A stretch of DNA of 64,000 bases from Leptodactylus fallax (GCA_947044405.1 CAMRHE010000462.1:1027001-1091000); one strand, 5' to 3'. Shown: positions 32,519 through 45,910, numbered from the stretch's first letter. The notes: generated from the letters alone by a model not told the origin. Numbers and translations: made by a program.

Positions 32519-35500
32519 GGGGAGCTAGTGGGCACTATTGCTGCTGCTGCTGGAGTCTCATTGCTTGGCATAAGGGGGGAAGGAGGTGGAGGGAGGGGGT
32601 TATCCCGTGTGTTTTCTGTTTTCAGAGCGGGGTTAGGGGTGGAGCCAGCAGCAATGGGCAATGCCTCAAACTTTTCAGCAAGTTGAGTGAGTGCTGGAGT
32701 TTATGGCAAGTATGGGGATAGAGTTCCTCCAGTAGGAGGGTAGCACACATGTCCATGCCAGGGTGAAGGTGGCAGCCCAGTGAGCAGCTAGAGGATGGTA
32801 TTTAATGCCTGGCTGATGTGTGCTTATTGGCAGGAGGCAGCTTGAGCCGTGATCCCTCAGTGTTATCTTATAAGTGGCTTAGCCCCCTGAGTGCAGCAGA
32901 GCCCTACTGTAACAAAGGACAGTCATTGTGTGCTGCCTCACATTAACCCTACATTGATCTGATCACTCATTGCATTGCTGAATAGATTATCAGTCAAAGG
33001 CATGACCTGGGAGATGTGCATTAACCCCTGCTGTGCTAGATATTACTACATTGTCCTTATGTAAGTGCCTGGGTGAACCTCTGAGATCTATCATTGTCAT
33101 GTAGTTTCTGCCACTAATAGAAACAATTTACTTACCCTTGAAAAGTTGATGTACATGTATTTTTGGATACAACATGTAGTGTTGACAAAACCTGACCAAA
33201 GTAACATGACTTTAAAAACGTATAATATTTATAGTATGTTTTCCCCAGTGGAAGTGACAGCCCCATGTACAGGCAGTGTCCCACTACTTATTTTTCACAT
33301 CATCCCATCTAGATGTGTGGGTAAAAGCTTTTTTTCCCCAGTCACATGTACATTGCACCCATGTATATTGGAGGGCTGAGTGTACCCCAACAATCCCCAA
33401 GGCAGAAGTCATGTGACACTAGCCATGGACCACCTTGCTTTAGGTATTGGGTCACTTTATAGATATTTGGTGTCAGAGATACATTCTATGTCATCACCTG
33501 ATTTATAGACTTTGATAGCCAACATACAATAAATAATGCCTTTGGGATAACATGGATAATTGACTAGTTAATATTGGTGATATCAGCATCTGTAGTTGAA
33601 CACGTTGGTTTCCCCTCATACAAGGCTAGCTAACAGGCTGTCTGCCCCGAGTCCACGGAAAAGCATTGTCTGAGGCGTGATAAATGTAGACAACTGGATT
33701 TTTGTGGTTAAATAGAGTCATGAGGCTGGGGGTGGGGTGTACAAGTGTAAAGTGTAATCAGGACACTGTCAGAGCCCAGGCTGCTCACTTCTGAGTGTGT
33801 CTCTGTGTTGTGGGGGAGGGGTATGTGCACAGTAGTGGCTATTTTTCCTCACTCCCTCCTCCTTTTCCTCCTCCTCCCTCTTCTTCCCTCTGACTCTGAT
33901 GCTGTTAGACTGGTTAGATATCTTACAGGAAGCAACCCCCCTCCCTTTATTTGGCTTCTCCTGCATTAAGGCAGAATCTGCCCTGTTCTTTCCTCACATA
34001 ATGTTGTAAAGAGAGAAGATCATGTCTTCTCATACTCCCTGAGAGAGTGGAGGGCACTGTTTAATTCCCATGACACCTATGTTGTGTACAGAGTACTTAT
34101 ACATTATAATATGGCAGAAGGTGCTGTATTGTGTAAGATGTAATATAAAGCTACCATCACATTTATAAGAAGACCCCCTCCCCCGGACCATACTATGAAT
34201 GGCGTTTGTCGTGGTCTGATACTATGCCCTATTCTTCGTAAAGATGACTTGTCATCACGGCCATACCCGGGTCTCTATTCTTGTCTGTATTTCTTTCTTC
34301 CAAACACACCGCCATTCCCAGAAGATAGAAAAACGTAACTCTTTTCTTTTGGACTAATAACACAGCCATGTTTAAAAAAAAAAATCAAAAAACCTAAAAC
34401 TAGAAAATTCAAGTGTGATAGTAGTCAATCCCAATATACCACTCCCCCTTTCATGTCACACAGGGATACAGGAAACTGAGACATGGGGAGTTGTTAGCAG
34501 GGGTCTTACATTGATCATTTTCTGTCCATTATAAAAATGTGACCATACAGGGTTAAACATGACTCTTTAACACTGTGTTGTTAGTAAGGCAAGGTATGTT
34601 ACAGGTGACCGCCAGCTCCCTATATCTCAGCTTCCTGGGTTATTATTCTTCCACTTAGGCATAGTGATATGTATAATTTTTAATGTAACTTCTTTGGTTG
34701 CTTGTTTAGACTAGGTGTATAACACATTTTATGTTGTCATTTATGAGTTAACAAGCCCAAACACATCTCAGAACGTAAGGAAACCGTACTAGAAGATGAA
34801 CTCCTTTCTAAAAGGGAAATAGATAGATAGATGTGTTTATATAACCTGCACATTTCCTATATCTCTACTAAGGTTGTGCATATGCAGTATCACCATTTGT
34901 ATATGGAGATATTTTCAACAGCTGTAAACATTTCCAAAAGCAAAAATTTATAATGTTACATTTTATAGATGTTATTACATCCTGCATATAACAAAATGTT
35001 TTAAATTTTTTTTTTCTCAAAACTTGGATGTATGCCAGAACCGCTTATTGCTAATATTGAGTTCTTTAAGTTTGTCATAACATAACAATGCATGCAAAGA
35101 GCGTTCAAGCATAATACTATTGTAGAAAAAACTATAGAAATATGAAATAGACATCTACCCATTTGAGATTACACAATCATTAGGAAAGGGAGCAAAGGGT
35201 TAACTGATCTTGTTGCCCAGACCGCAGCCACACAACCACAGTGGTAATATATGCACTCAGAGCTAGCTATTGGAACACTTCCACCAGTGCTGTGGCTTCC
35301 AAGCCTTTGTGTCCAGTTATCCTCTTGTCTGTTTTTCAGTTTTTGGATGCAGAACACAAGGGAAGGAGCGGTGTGCGCTCTATCAGACACATGCTTATAT
35401 TTTTCTTCTTCATTTAAACAGGAAGCTGACAAGCTCCCTGAAACTGAGGAGATCACAAACCATAACCAGCAGGGTTTAATATTAGCACTGCTTGCCCCAA

Positions 35501-35743
35501 GTTGAAACCAGTAGATAAGGGTATAGATAGAAAGGTGCAAGAAAGTGCTGTACAAATGGTCTAATTTGTATAGTAGACCATATCTTGGCTGGGTTGAATG
35601 TAGTTTAGTATCTTATGTCTGCATTGTCAAGCAGATCCATTTTGATTTGAGATATCTAAAATGTACAGGCATTGTACATTGTTACGTATACAGTATAATA
35701 TTGTAGACAAAACTTTGAAGGAATTAAAAAGGTTACCTGGGAG
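32519..35743. other. Proximal intron 1, mostly unique-looking
   Basis: No transposon is clearly recognised over about 3.2 kb. There is a C/T-rich stretch at 33849-33895 (repeated CTCCTCC) and a short (GATA) run near 34822. The low repeat content next to the exon contrasts with the rest of the window. Confidence 0.45.
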
Positions 35744-36115
35744 GTTAAAGAGATCCTGCCATCAGGTGGCAAAAGCCCAATGACATACCTCATCTGATGA
35801 AACTGCTACCTTGAGCTTTTTTATGTTTTAGTTATCCAAATCCATTCAGCCATTCCATAAGTCCTATAAGTGTTTATGAAAACTAGAGTCTATTAGTCAA
35901 GGGGGCAGTAACATACTTGGCACACGAAGACCCCACCCCCAGAGAAAACACAGTGTTACCACCCACTTAACTAATAGACCCTAATTTGCGTAAAACACTA
36001 ATTGGACCAATATCTTTGGACCAGCTGATTTGGAGAAACAAAACACCAAAATGCTCACGGTGACAGCGTCTATCAGATAATTTATGTCATTGGGCTTTTT
36101 AGACCTGGTGACATG
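35744..36115. mobile_element. T2-like MITE, right end eroded
   Basis: TTAAAGAGATCCTGCCATCA and AAAGCCCAATGACAT on the left are mirrored by ATGTCATTGGGCTTT and GACCTGGTGACA on the right. The final TTAA is lost. Non-coding. Confidence 0.55.
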
Positions 36116-36591
36116 TCCCAGAGCTGTATCTAGGTTTTCCATCACCCGGGCAAAGGTTCAGTATGCTGCCATTACTCTTTATCTAAATGCATAGAAGTGA
36201 GTTGTTAGCGCTCCGCCAACAAGGGGCACATGCTATCCCCCCCCCCCCCGGTTTTCTTTTAAGAAATTAAACTATTTGCAGTACATTTTCTAAAATATTG
36301 AAACAACAAGCATTACTAATCTGCCAAATCCTGCAATGCTCCAGTGCTGATGTTCTGGTGGTCCCCAGAGGATTTATAAAGGGAGAAATGTTTTTTTTTT
36401 TTTTTTTTATAACATTTCCTGCAGTTACTTTAGATGTTTTAACTTTCAGACAACTCCTTTCATTTTTTGACTTTAGCGACACTAAATTCATTTTGCAGCT
36501 GAATGTTTTGTACCTGGGAACAATGTTTTGGGATACAAAAAGTCCACATGATAGTACTCTATTTCACATACTCCAAGTAAAAACCATCTAG

Positions 36592-36593
<2 letters not shown>

Positions 36594-36630
<37 letters not shown>
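36594..36630. repeat. (TA)n microsatellite
   Basis: An uninterrupted TA run of about 37 bp. Confidence 0.95.
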
Positions 36631-36631
<1 letters not shown>

Positions 36632-36799
36632 TATAATTTAATATGGGTTATAATTTTTTTTCTCTTCAAATGATTTCACTTTTATGTTTTAATTTCTAAA
36701 AAATATGAAAACAGTTATAGTAAAAAAAATCTTAGTTTCATGCAATGCAATCTGCAGGCAGAATGTCATAAAACAGGAGTAGCTGAGTAGATTTATATA

Positions 36800-38438
36800 C
36801 AGTCATATGAAAAAGTTTGGGCACCCCTATTAATCTTAATCATTTTTAGTTCTAAATATTTGGGTGTTTGCAACAGCCATTTCAATTTGATATATCTAAT
36901 AACTGATGGACACAGTAATATTTCAGGATTGAAATGAGGTTTATTGTACTAACAGAAAATGTGCAATATGCATTAAACCAAAATTTGACCGGTGCAAAAA
37001 TTTGGGTACCCTTATCATTTTATTGATTTGAATACTCCTAACTACTTTTTACTGACTTACTGAAGCACAAAATTGGTTTTGTAACCTCACTGAGCTTTGA
37101 ACTTCATAGCCAGGTGTATCCAATCATGAGAAACGGTATTTAAGGTGGCCAATTGCAAGTTGTTCTCCTATTTGAATCTCCTCTGAAGAGTGGCATCATG
37201 GGCTCCTCAAAACAACTCTCAAATGATCTGAAAACAAAGATTGTTCAACATAGTTGTTCAGGGGAAGGATACAAAAAGTTGTCTCAGAGATTTAACCTGT
37301 CAGTTTCCACTGTGAGGAACATAGTAAGGAAATGGAAGACCACAGGGACAGTTCTTGTTAAGCCCAGAAGTGGCAGGCCAAGAAAAATATCAGAAAGGCA
37401 GAGAAGAAGAATGGTGAGAATAGTCAAGGACAATCCACAGACCACCTCCAAAGAGCTGCAGCATCATCTTGCTGCAGATGGTGTCACTGTGCATCGGTCA
37501 ACAATACAGCACACTTTGCACAAGGAGAAGCTGTATGGGAGAGTGATGCGAAAGAAGCCGTTTCTGAAAGCACGCCACAAACAGAGTTGCCTGAGGTATG
37601 CAAAAGCACATTTGGACAAGCCAGCTTCATTTTGGAAGAAGGTCCTGTGGACTGATGAAACAAAGATTGAGTTGTTTGGTCATACAAAAAGGCGTTATGC
37701 ATGGCGTCAACAAAACACAGCATTCCAAGAAAAACACTTGCTACCCACTGTAAAATTTGGTGGAGGTTCCATCATGCTTTGGGGCTGTGTGGCCAATGCC
37801 GGCACCGGGAATCTTGTTAAAGTTGAGGGTCGCATGGATTCAACTCAGTATCAGGAGATTCTTGAGAATAATGTACAAGAATCAGTGACGAATTTGAAGT
37901 TACGCCGGGGATGGATATTTCAGCAAGACAATGATCCAAAACCCAGCTCCAAATCTACTCAGGCATTCATGCAGAGGAACAATTACAATGTTCTGGAATG
38001 GCCATCCCAGTCCCCAGACCTGAATATCATTGAACGTCTGTGGGATAATTTGAAGCGGGCTGTGCATGCTCGGCGACCATCAAACTTAACTGAACTGGAA
38101 TTGTTTTGTAAAGAGGAATGGTCAAAAATACCTTCATCCAGGATCCAGGAACTGATTAAAAGCTACAGGAAGCGACTAGAGGCTGTTATTTTTGCAAAAG
38201 GAGGATCTACTAAATATTAATGTCACTTTTCTGTTGAGGTGCCCATACTTTTGCACCGCTCAAATTTTGGTTTAATGCATATTGCACATTTTCTGTTAGT
38301 ACAATAAACCTCATTTCAATCCTGAAATATTACTGTGTCCATCAGTTATTAGATATATCAAATTGAAATGGCTGTTGCAAACACCCAAATATTTAGAACT
38401 AAAAATGATTAAGATTAATAGGGGTGCCCAAACTTTTT
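36800..38438 (+). mobile_element. Tc1-like transposon, nearly complete, right tip missing
   Basis: TA then CAGTCATATGAAAAAGTTTG opens the element. The right repeat mirrors it as GGGGTGCCCAAACTTTTT, but the last ten bases before the expected TA are replaced by unrelated sequence. The inverted repeats are about 210 bp, with an inner copy of the end motif (AAATTTGGGTACCCTT at about 36998, and GGTGCCCATACTTTTGCAC at 38239). Second copy: 63322 to the window end. Confidence 0.93.
37198..38220 (+). CDS. Tc1-family transposase, intact 340-residue frame
   Basis: It starts at MGSSKQLSND, the family N-terminus; an in-frame extension to 37153 has no support. The paired-like HTH region spans about 1-115, with RSGRPRKIS as the hook. 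The DDE core keeps all three acids: WTDETK, QQDNDPK and SPDLNIIE, with 34 residues between the last two. It differs from the usual motif in two places: DNDPKP has Pro for the nearly invariant His, and IIER has Arg after the Glu where the second copy in this window has His. These are conserved neighbours, not catalytic acids, so activity is uncertain. The damaged right terminus should stop the element moving itself, though the protein could act on other copies. Confidence 0.92.
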   Translation: MGSSKQLSNDLKTKIVQHSCSGEGYKKLSQRFNLSVSTVRNIVRKWKTTGTVLVKPRSGRPRKISERQRRRMVRIVKDNPQTTSKELQHHLAADGVTVHRSTIQHTLHKEKLYGRVMRKKPFLKARHKQSCLRYAKAHLDKPASFWKKVLWTDETKIELFGHTKRRYAWRQQNTAFQEKHLLPTVKFGGGSIMLWGCVANAGTGNLVKVEGRMDSTQYQEILENNVQESVTNLKLRRGWIFQQDNDPKPSSKSTQAFMQRNNYNVLEWPSQSPDLNIIERLWDNLKRAVHARRPSNLTELELFCKEEWSKIPSSRIQELIKSYRKRLEAVIFAKGGSTKY

Positions 38439-39166
38439 ACTTTGGGATCTTGTCGAAACCACTATAGTAGAATTACCCCAGTGTTCTTTTTCCATTTGTA
38501 ACTAGACTTTGCAAGACGACTTTAATGGCATCATTTTTGAGTTCCTATAACTTAGTGTCTACATTTTATTACCTCTTTGTAGTGGGAATGAAAAGAAAAC
38601 ACAATTCTGGCACTTTAATCTTCAGTTTTAAATTTTATTACCTTTTACCTTTATTCTGGGTATAGTAAGATAATGGCAATATCTAGGTAAAGTTTTTTTA
38701 TGTTTTGCTAATGGTTGTTTTTGCATCATTGTCTCTTAAAACCATAACTTCAGTCAGCAGTGCTAGTTGAGGGCTTATTTTTTGTGAAACAGGACTTGAT
38801 TTTCATTGGTACCATTGTGGTGTACATATGATTTATTAGATCTGTTTTCTATTTTCATTTTTTTGGAGGGAAGGTGACCAAAAATCAGCATTTCCTCTAT
38901 TTTATTTTTTTTTAAATCTTTTTTTTCTTTGTTGTGTTCACTAATTGGGGAAAAAGTACAGGCCAGTAAGGATGTAGTGATACTTAATTTCTATAGTTTT
39001 TTATATTTGACTAATTTAAAAAAATCTTTTATTTTTGGCTCGCCATCTTTGAAAACCCATAAAATTTTTATTTTATCAGCTGCACTTTTGGTGCGAATCT
39101 GTGGTGCATTAGACATTTTTAATTTTTCATTCATTTTTAAAAATTTTTTTTTTAGCTTTTTGGTTT
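38439..39166. repeat. A/T-rich tract related to the distal part of the 4368-8273 element
   Basis: TTGAGGGCTTATTTTTTGTG near 38767, followed by a gap-rich match (GGTACCATTGTGGTGTACAT, GGTGACCAAAAATC), resembles 7715-7840. This points to an old fragment of the TTAA family. No gene. Confidence 0.45.
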
Positions 39167-39614
39167 TTAAAGAGGAATTTTTACCACCTACACCAATTCA
39201 AGTTCTTAGCATCTGTTACTGGGTGCAGCTTCACTGATTCCAGCGCAGTTGAAATTTTTTCGCTATCCTCCACTGTTACTCAGGAAAAAACGAAGCTGGT
39301 TTTGGTTCCTGATGTTCTGTTTCCACTCTGTAATGTCAGAAGGTCAGCGTCGGGCAGGGGGTGTGATTCAGAGCTCCAATCAGAGGCAGCTAATGTCAGA
39401 GCCCAGAATCACACCCCTTGCCTGCTCCTGCCTGACATCACCCTCCAGACAGTACAGAGTCTAAATAGCATATCAGGCACCAAAACTACCTGCACTGATT
39501 ACTTGGGAACGGTGGGGGCTAGAGAAAAAATTCCAACTTTGCCAGAATCAGTGGAGCAACAGCTATATTTTTAAAGAGCTGAATTTGTTGGAGGTGGTGA
39601 AGGGTCCTCTTTAA
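39167..39614. mobile_element. T2-like TTAA-flanked MITE, 448 bp
   Basis: TTAAAGAGGAATTTTTACCA at the left mirrors GGTGGTGAAGGGTCCTCTTT ending in TTAA. The arms contain CAGGGGGTGTGATTC and its mirror AATCACACCCCTTG. Non-coding. Confidence 0.72.
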
Positions 39615-40051
39615 TTTTAACCTTTTTTTTTCACTTTCATTAGTGCCAGGAGGGGACTAGACTGTTCCAATTGCTAACAAAATGCTAACAGACAGTCTAT
39701 TAGGTCCTGTCTCCAGCTTAATAGCAGCATTTAATGTGTTAAACACTTGCTATTTCTGATTGTTGATATTGCAGCACTGCATTATAAGTGACACTGGCTG
39801 ACAATGGCGCTGGCTCAGCTTATGAACTGGCACCATGTCCATGCCACAAATGTTTGCCATGATGCGTGATAAGCATGATATAGGTGCTACTTACCATACT
39901 GTAGATTTAAAGGGGTTGTTCCACAAAGTAAAGTCTGCAGGACCTTTGTCCCGCTCCACATTCAACCTGAGTGCAGCCAGGCTAAATGTGGGCACGACTG
40001 GTGGTGGTTTGGAAAAAGAAAATGCAGTCCGATCTGTGTCATGTAGTGATC

Positions 40052-40416
40052 TAAGGGTGTGTTCACACGGAGGAATTTGCCACGGTTTTGGGGGAGGAAT
40101 TCGCCCCCGAATCCGGAGCAGATTCATCCCGGAATCCACCTCCCATTGTTTTCAATAGGAGGCAGAGATCGTAGCAGGTTGCAGAAAAAAGAAGCTTCCT
40201 GATCGATCTTGCCACGGATTCAACCCGCGGTATCCGTGGCTCGAGACGCCCTCCTTATTAGGCCCATTCATCTGGGCCTAATCAGGAGCGGGATGCCACG
40301 ACGGAATGCTGATGCACTGCATCGGCATCCCGTCGCAGCTAGACTGCGGTGAAAATGCCAGCGGCGGAAAATGAAGAAAATTCCTCTTCATTTTCCGCTG
40401 TGTGAACATACTCTTA
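40052..40416. mobile_element. Hairpin MITE, about 365 bp
   Basis: TAAGGGTGTGTTCACACGGA pairs with CCGCTGTGTGAACATACTCTTA. Several internal inverted blocks (GGCCCATTCATCTGGGCC) occur. Non-coding. Confidence 0.65.
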
Positions 40417-40879
40417 ACCTGTGCTACTTCAGGACTTAAGAGTCCTGTAGGCAATTCTAATCTGTGATTGACAGTTATTTCTGTATGGCCACTCATACAG
40501 GCAAAGCTGCCTATCAGTAAATGACAAGTTTTACTGAATCTTTACCCACAAAACCATATATCAATCTGTTCCACTGCTTGTTGAATGTGACAATTTTCCT
40601 TTAAGTAGAATCATAGAGAAGAGGGATCAATTGTAGATTGGTTAGCGCCTGACTGTGGGCTTTCATGATCATTTGTACCCCTATCTGAATGCAGCAATAA
40701 CAGTGCTCCTTTCCATTGCTAAAGATATCCAATAGAGATAAATGGAGCCGCAGAGTGCCTGTGTGACTATCCCACCAATCAGGTAGGGGTACAATGGACT
40801 TTGGTGATTGTGAGGTTCCCTATCAATTTAAAACTTATCCTGTGCATAGAGGATAAGTATTTTTGTAGGAAAACTACTG

Positions 40880-41279
40880 TAAGGGGTTTTCCAGGCAAAT
40901 TGGAAAACTGGGGTTGTGAGATGTAAAAAAAGAAGCAAACATCACCTATCCCCAGTCCTCCAGTCTGGCATCAGATATCCCAATCCATCCCATGAAAGAA
41001 CTGGCTGTGCCGGAAGTCACTGCTTGCTTGACTGCTGCAGTCAATCACAGGCCTCAGCAGTCTCCTGTCAGGTACTGGTGACATCATAGCTAATACTGTT
41101 ACCTAACATGCGACTACTGCAGGGATCCCCTGAGCCACTTCACTTCTGGCTCAGTGCTGACAGGGATGGAACAGGGGACTTGAAGCTAGAACAGGAGGAA
41201 CAGGGATAGGTGAGTATTTTTTAAACTTTACTTTACCACAGCCCCCCTGATTTCCCCTTTGCCTGAAAAAATTCTTTAA
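40880..41279. mobile_element. MITE, about 400 bp
   Basis: TAAGGGGTTTTCCAGGCAAA at the left mirrors TTTGCCTGAAAAAATTCTTTA at the right. Non-coding; T-rich runs follow at 41282-41350. Confidence 0.5.
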
Positions 41280-41350
41280 TTGACATTTTTTTTTATTGCC
41301 AAACATGTGTTCAACTTTTTTTTTTTTTTTTGTTGAACTTTTTTTTTTTT

Positions 41351-44300
41351 GTACAAGTTATAATAATGTAACATCAATGGCCCTGATTTACTATTGTGGA
41401 TATAACTAGACACTGGCATAAACATGGCGTTGTGTGGCACATCCTGGTTGGGCTAGAATTTTATGACATGTTTGTGGAATCTCAAAAAAGGGGGTGTGGC
41501 TTAAATTTACCACATTTTGCCAAAAATGCGCCAAAATAGTGTAAAAAAATTCTGGTACAAAGCAAGCCAACTAAAGGGTGGTATAAATGCAGCCTAGTGG
41601 GTCTAAAGATTTATCATCCAGCACCAGTCACTGTGATAAATCCGGAGTATTTTTAGACTGCCTAAGTCTGCAATGTTTAACTAATAGTAACTCAGAACCA
41701 ATATGTTTCTTGAACCCAAAACTTGCATTGCCTTTGCGAGACATATCCATTGTCCGTATTGTATTTTTAGTATTCTAATGGGCTGTATAATCACAATGCT
41801 TCCATGATGTCAGCAGCCGGCACCTCATATACAGCCAAGATGTCTACGCAGGGATCTCTCAATTCCTCCATCACTTAAGTAAATATGTAACTGTTCTTGT
41901 GGAATATTGCTTTGGACAGCAGCAGATAAAGTCTCCTCCAGCTGTTTTTCCTTCGTGTCAGCTGCCGTTTTATGCCAGAACAGTTGCTTAGCTCGAGTAT
42001 TCTTGGAAGGAAGCACTTGTGGAAAGCTGTATCATTATTTGCAGATCACAGGAAAGTAGATGCACACAGCATTTGATATGTCTGTCTGGTTTTGCCTTGC
42101 CACTATGCATGTTCTTTAGCTTTTTTTGCCATGCGGTGGATTGTTCCTTCTGAGAGCTTGCATCCCATTTATTGATAAATTAGAACCATGTAAAGCTTTG
42201 CTGGACTAGGTGGTGAATGGCTTTCCACTACAGCTGATAATGGTGGTCCCCAAATGGGCATCTATACACATTATAGGGTAAATAGACAGGAGTTAATTCC
42301 TTGGAGAAGCCCTTTTAGTTTATTCCTTTTGCCACTATAGCTCTAAAAGAATACCAGGCTGTCAAGGGACAGAGTTTTTAAATATATGGTCAATGAAAAT
42401 TTCTCTACATATGTTTTCACTCTTTTATTAAATACCATTGTATTTCTATGTAGACAGTGTACACACACTTGGGAATAGTCAGGTTATGTTGATACTTGCT
42501 AGTAGAAATATGGTATGAAGCCATTAGAAAAAGTGGAAAAAATGTGGTAACCAGGTAACCAATATATGCAGTTTTGCCTCACTTTTTTTTCTAAAAGATG
42601 TTATAGGAAATGTTTGTAGGAGTGTTTCTATAGAAAAACAGAGCATGCCCTAAAAAAGTTTTCAGCCACATTGTATGATCATGATTTTTATACAATCCTG
42701 TTCACCACAAATGTAACATCTGGTCACTGCAATAACCTTCCGCAGTGGTCAAAGTGCAACAAACATGCTTGTTTATACCCTTTAACTTATGGGGTCGTGT
42801 TGGTGAATTTACTGTAAGACCAGAGATGAACTTTAAGATCACAAAAAACTGAATACATGTACTATAATGTACTGCTCATTCCGTGTGCCATCTATTCATT
42901 AGATTTCATGCTATGTGTTGCAGCATTCTCATATATTAACAATGTGGTGCCATCACCAAGTAAAAGATCCCAGAACATTATTATTCGACGTTCACCGAAC
43001 TGTATTGTTAACGCTGCCCATTTGAGCAGGAAGTGTTCTCTTTACATCTCCCTAAACCGACTGCCAGATAATAATGCATGATTCATTACCCCAGAGAATG
43101 GCGTGTGCTGTACACCACTGCAGTCAATTTTAGGTATTAAAGGGGATGTCCAGCTTAGGCTGAGTTCAAATCTGCATTGTCTATTTTGTCCAAAGATATG
43201 CAGGGCTCCGTGATGGACTAACTGTCCATCGCTGCCATTGTTTCATTGTTTTGATCATATAACAAAAATATTTAGAGCAAATGTGAGCACTGTCTTAGCA
43301 TAGTATAACATAAAGAAGATATCCTTATGTTACAAAGTATTTCCAGAATAAAGCAAGCACTCATATAGGCACCTGTGCAAAAAAAAAAAAAAAAGAGAGA
43401 TATGGCTTCTGCAATGCAAAGAGGCAGAAATGGAAAATTGAAGTGTGTCCTTAAGCCCCAAACAAGATTGGTCATTAAGGAGTTAAGAATTCAGCGTATT
43501 TTAGGGCTTTTATGTAGCCTTTATTATGATCTGTATGTTTTCACTCGAATCCCTGTACAGGAAATAGATAGAGGACCTACACTTTACGAAATGATGCAAC
43601 TTCACCACTTGTTGTTATGATAAATGGCAGCACGAACCTCCACTAAACCACTCTGTACCTGATATTGTGTGTTACAAAAATGCATTATTTCTTCATTCAG
43701 TAGCATAGGTTCAAAGGTGGCCTATAAACATACTGCACGTTGTGCAGAAATATACCTGGGACACCCAGGATTTGTCAAGCTACACCTGCTGAGATATAAT
43801 GCGGCTATGAAGATAACACTCTGAATAATTTATAAAGGCAGCTCTAGGTTCTCTCTCTGCAGACACCATGTTGTGTTGTTTTTGGCTACCTTAGCTGGGT
43901 GGCATAAACATACAAATGACTTTATGATTTGTCATACTTTGGACTGCATATTTAATAATTGATGCATGTCACACGCATCATTTGCTTTGTATTTTCTCTT
44001 CGGCTTCTCTTTTAGATGAGATTTTTTACAGGTCATTTCAATAGGGTAGAAAAGTAATGAATGGATCAGTGATCCTCGTGTCTGGCGCTTTGTGCTTTCC
44101 TTCCATCTCCCCTTTATCCCGAGCTGGACATGAAGCTATTTCAACAGCTTATATATAACTGGAGCATAGCTTCTGTCACTGCCAGGATGAGAGTTACGGT
44201 TTTGAGAAGATCATGTCCTGCACCCAGAGTTCAATCAGAACACAGATTTCCTGTTACACTGCTTGTGCTGTAGAAATTGTACAGCGATTCCTGCGGAGCA

Positions 44301-44889
44301 CGTCAGAAGCTTTATGCCTGTAGCTATCTTTAGCATTTATACTGACAGTCACTTGTTCCTTCTCTAAACTCTGCATCCTGTGTACTTTTTAATTTCATCT
44401 CTGAACATTGCTGGATACATAGATCAACCTGTTTGCAGAACTCTCAGGGGGTGTAATATCTATGCAAATATTATAATAGTGTGAGTATTTCTTGAATGAA
44501 ACGATGCCACTTTAAAAGCAATAAACCCTGATCTAATGTTTCCTCATTTAGAGGGCTTACATCTGCTTTCCATTTCATTTTACAGCTTTTCATATTAACC
44601 CTGGTGCCCCCTATCTGGTAGAACTTAGAAAGTGAAATGAATGTATTTTGTTGCTTCCTTTATGGGTAACCAGTGAATGTCTGAGGCTCAACTCTCAACC
44701 AATGAGGCAGTCTACTTTTTAAGTCTAAAAATTACCCACGTATGTAGTGTTAGTAAAACCAGTGACTTAGAAACGGCAATATCAATGCAGTCCGCAAGCA
44801 TCTCCTAGCCTTATAATTCACAGCACAGACCAGTTTTCTAGAACTGATTGAAACAGTAGGCAGCTAGGTTTATTGCTGTGGATATTGCA
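41351..44889. other. Intron 1, unassigned, with a possible conserved non-coding tract
   Basis: No element recognised for most of 3.5 kb. TTAAAGGGGATGTCCAGC near 43138 is a lone T2-like end. The stretch 43980-44640 has balanced composition, no repeat texture and an octamer-like ATGCAAAT near 44462; it is a candidate regulatory element by exclusion only. Confidence 0.35.
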
Positions 44890-45910
44890 AGTGTAGCCCT
44901 ATTTGGGGGGGGGGTATGAGTATTATCCCTCCCGCAACAGACTCTGGCGCTGACCTGTGTGTATAATAGGACCTGAAGCCTTCGCTGAAGGGAAGAGTGG
45001 GAACATATATGAAATATATCAGTGCCTCCACCCAGGATAGAGCCTCTGTATTACAGGGAGGATCTCTTCCTGGGACTTACCCATGAAATACAGTTAGTAG
45101 CCTTAACAAGGATCACTGTACTAATCTCACAGTCTGAAGAATACATACAGATACCACATAAGGTTATAACAGTAGCTTTATAAGAATCAACAGGGTAATA
45201 ATACATACATACAATATACTCAGAACACAGCAATACTACAACAACCAGCAAGTCCTCAACCGTCTTAGGTTATATACCCGGGTATATATATAGATATATA
45301 GCAAGAGTCCAGTGCACAATACCTCCAGGCAACAGAAGAGATGCAGGGGCCCCTGTGGATGACTGTGGATCCTCGGATTCTTCCAGGAGATGACAGACAG
45401 CCGATCAGGAGATGATGATGATGGTGAGATTCTTCACAGGCAGCAAACAGGGCGACGGTGACGGCAGTAGATGCAGGCCTGACTACCCTAACACTGAGTC
45501 CTTAACCTGCCAGCTAAACTACTAGTGCCACCGGGCCTCTAACTAGCTAGTTGGCCTTCGGAAGCCTAACCTATCACTGCCCTGAACTATATATATATAT
45601 GGATCCCTAACTACGGTTACTAGCTAGGTCCTGTGAGTATATAGGGGGTAACACATACCTAAGTATATACTGTGAAGTAAAGAGGAACAAGTGGCTCTTA
45701 GACTCCCCCAGACATAACATGTCTGTCTCAGCAGCTCTGCTCACATCTCTCCCCCCAGCAGCTCTACCTCACATGTGTCTGACTCACTGTATTTACAAAA
45801 CAAAACTTGCACTGAATGCCTGGGGTCTCCGAAGCCAAACTGCAGGGGCAAAGAAGCCAGATACATTATATACTAGTAGAAATGGCAGTTCCCCCCTACA
45901 CAAGTATTTC
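44890..45910. repeat. Probable retroelement-derived tract, unidentified
   Basis: Texture differs from the flanks: evenly mixed bases and many CTAACTA-type motifs. AT-rich tracts (TATATATATAGATATATAG near 45283) and a G run near 44906 also occur. No open frame, TG..CA pair or duplication was found. Frog LTR fragments often look like this, but the call is weak. Confidence 0.3.

Noticed and set aside
32512..32721. Continuation of the MAML3 frame for 70 codons past the exon
   Set aside because: A good GTAAGAG donor lies at the known MAML exon 1 boundary and similarity stops there; the extension is Gly/Trp/Cys-rich intron.
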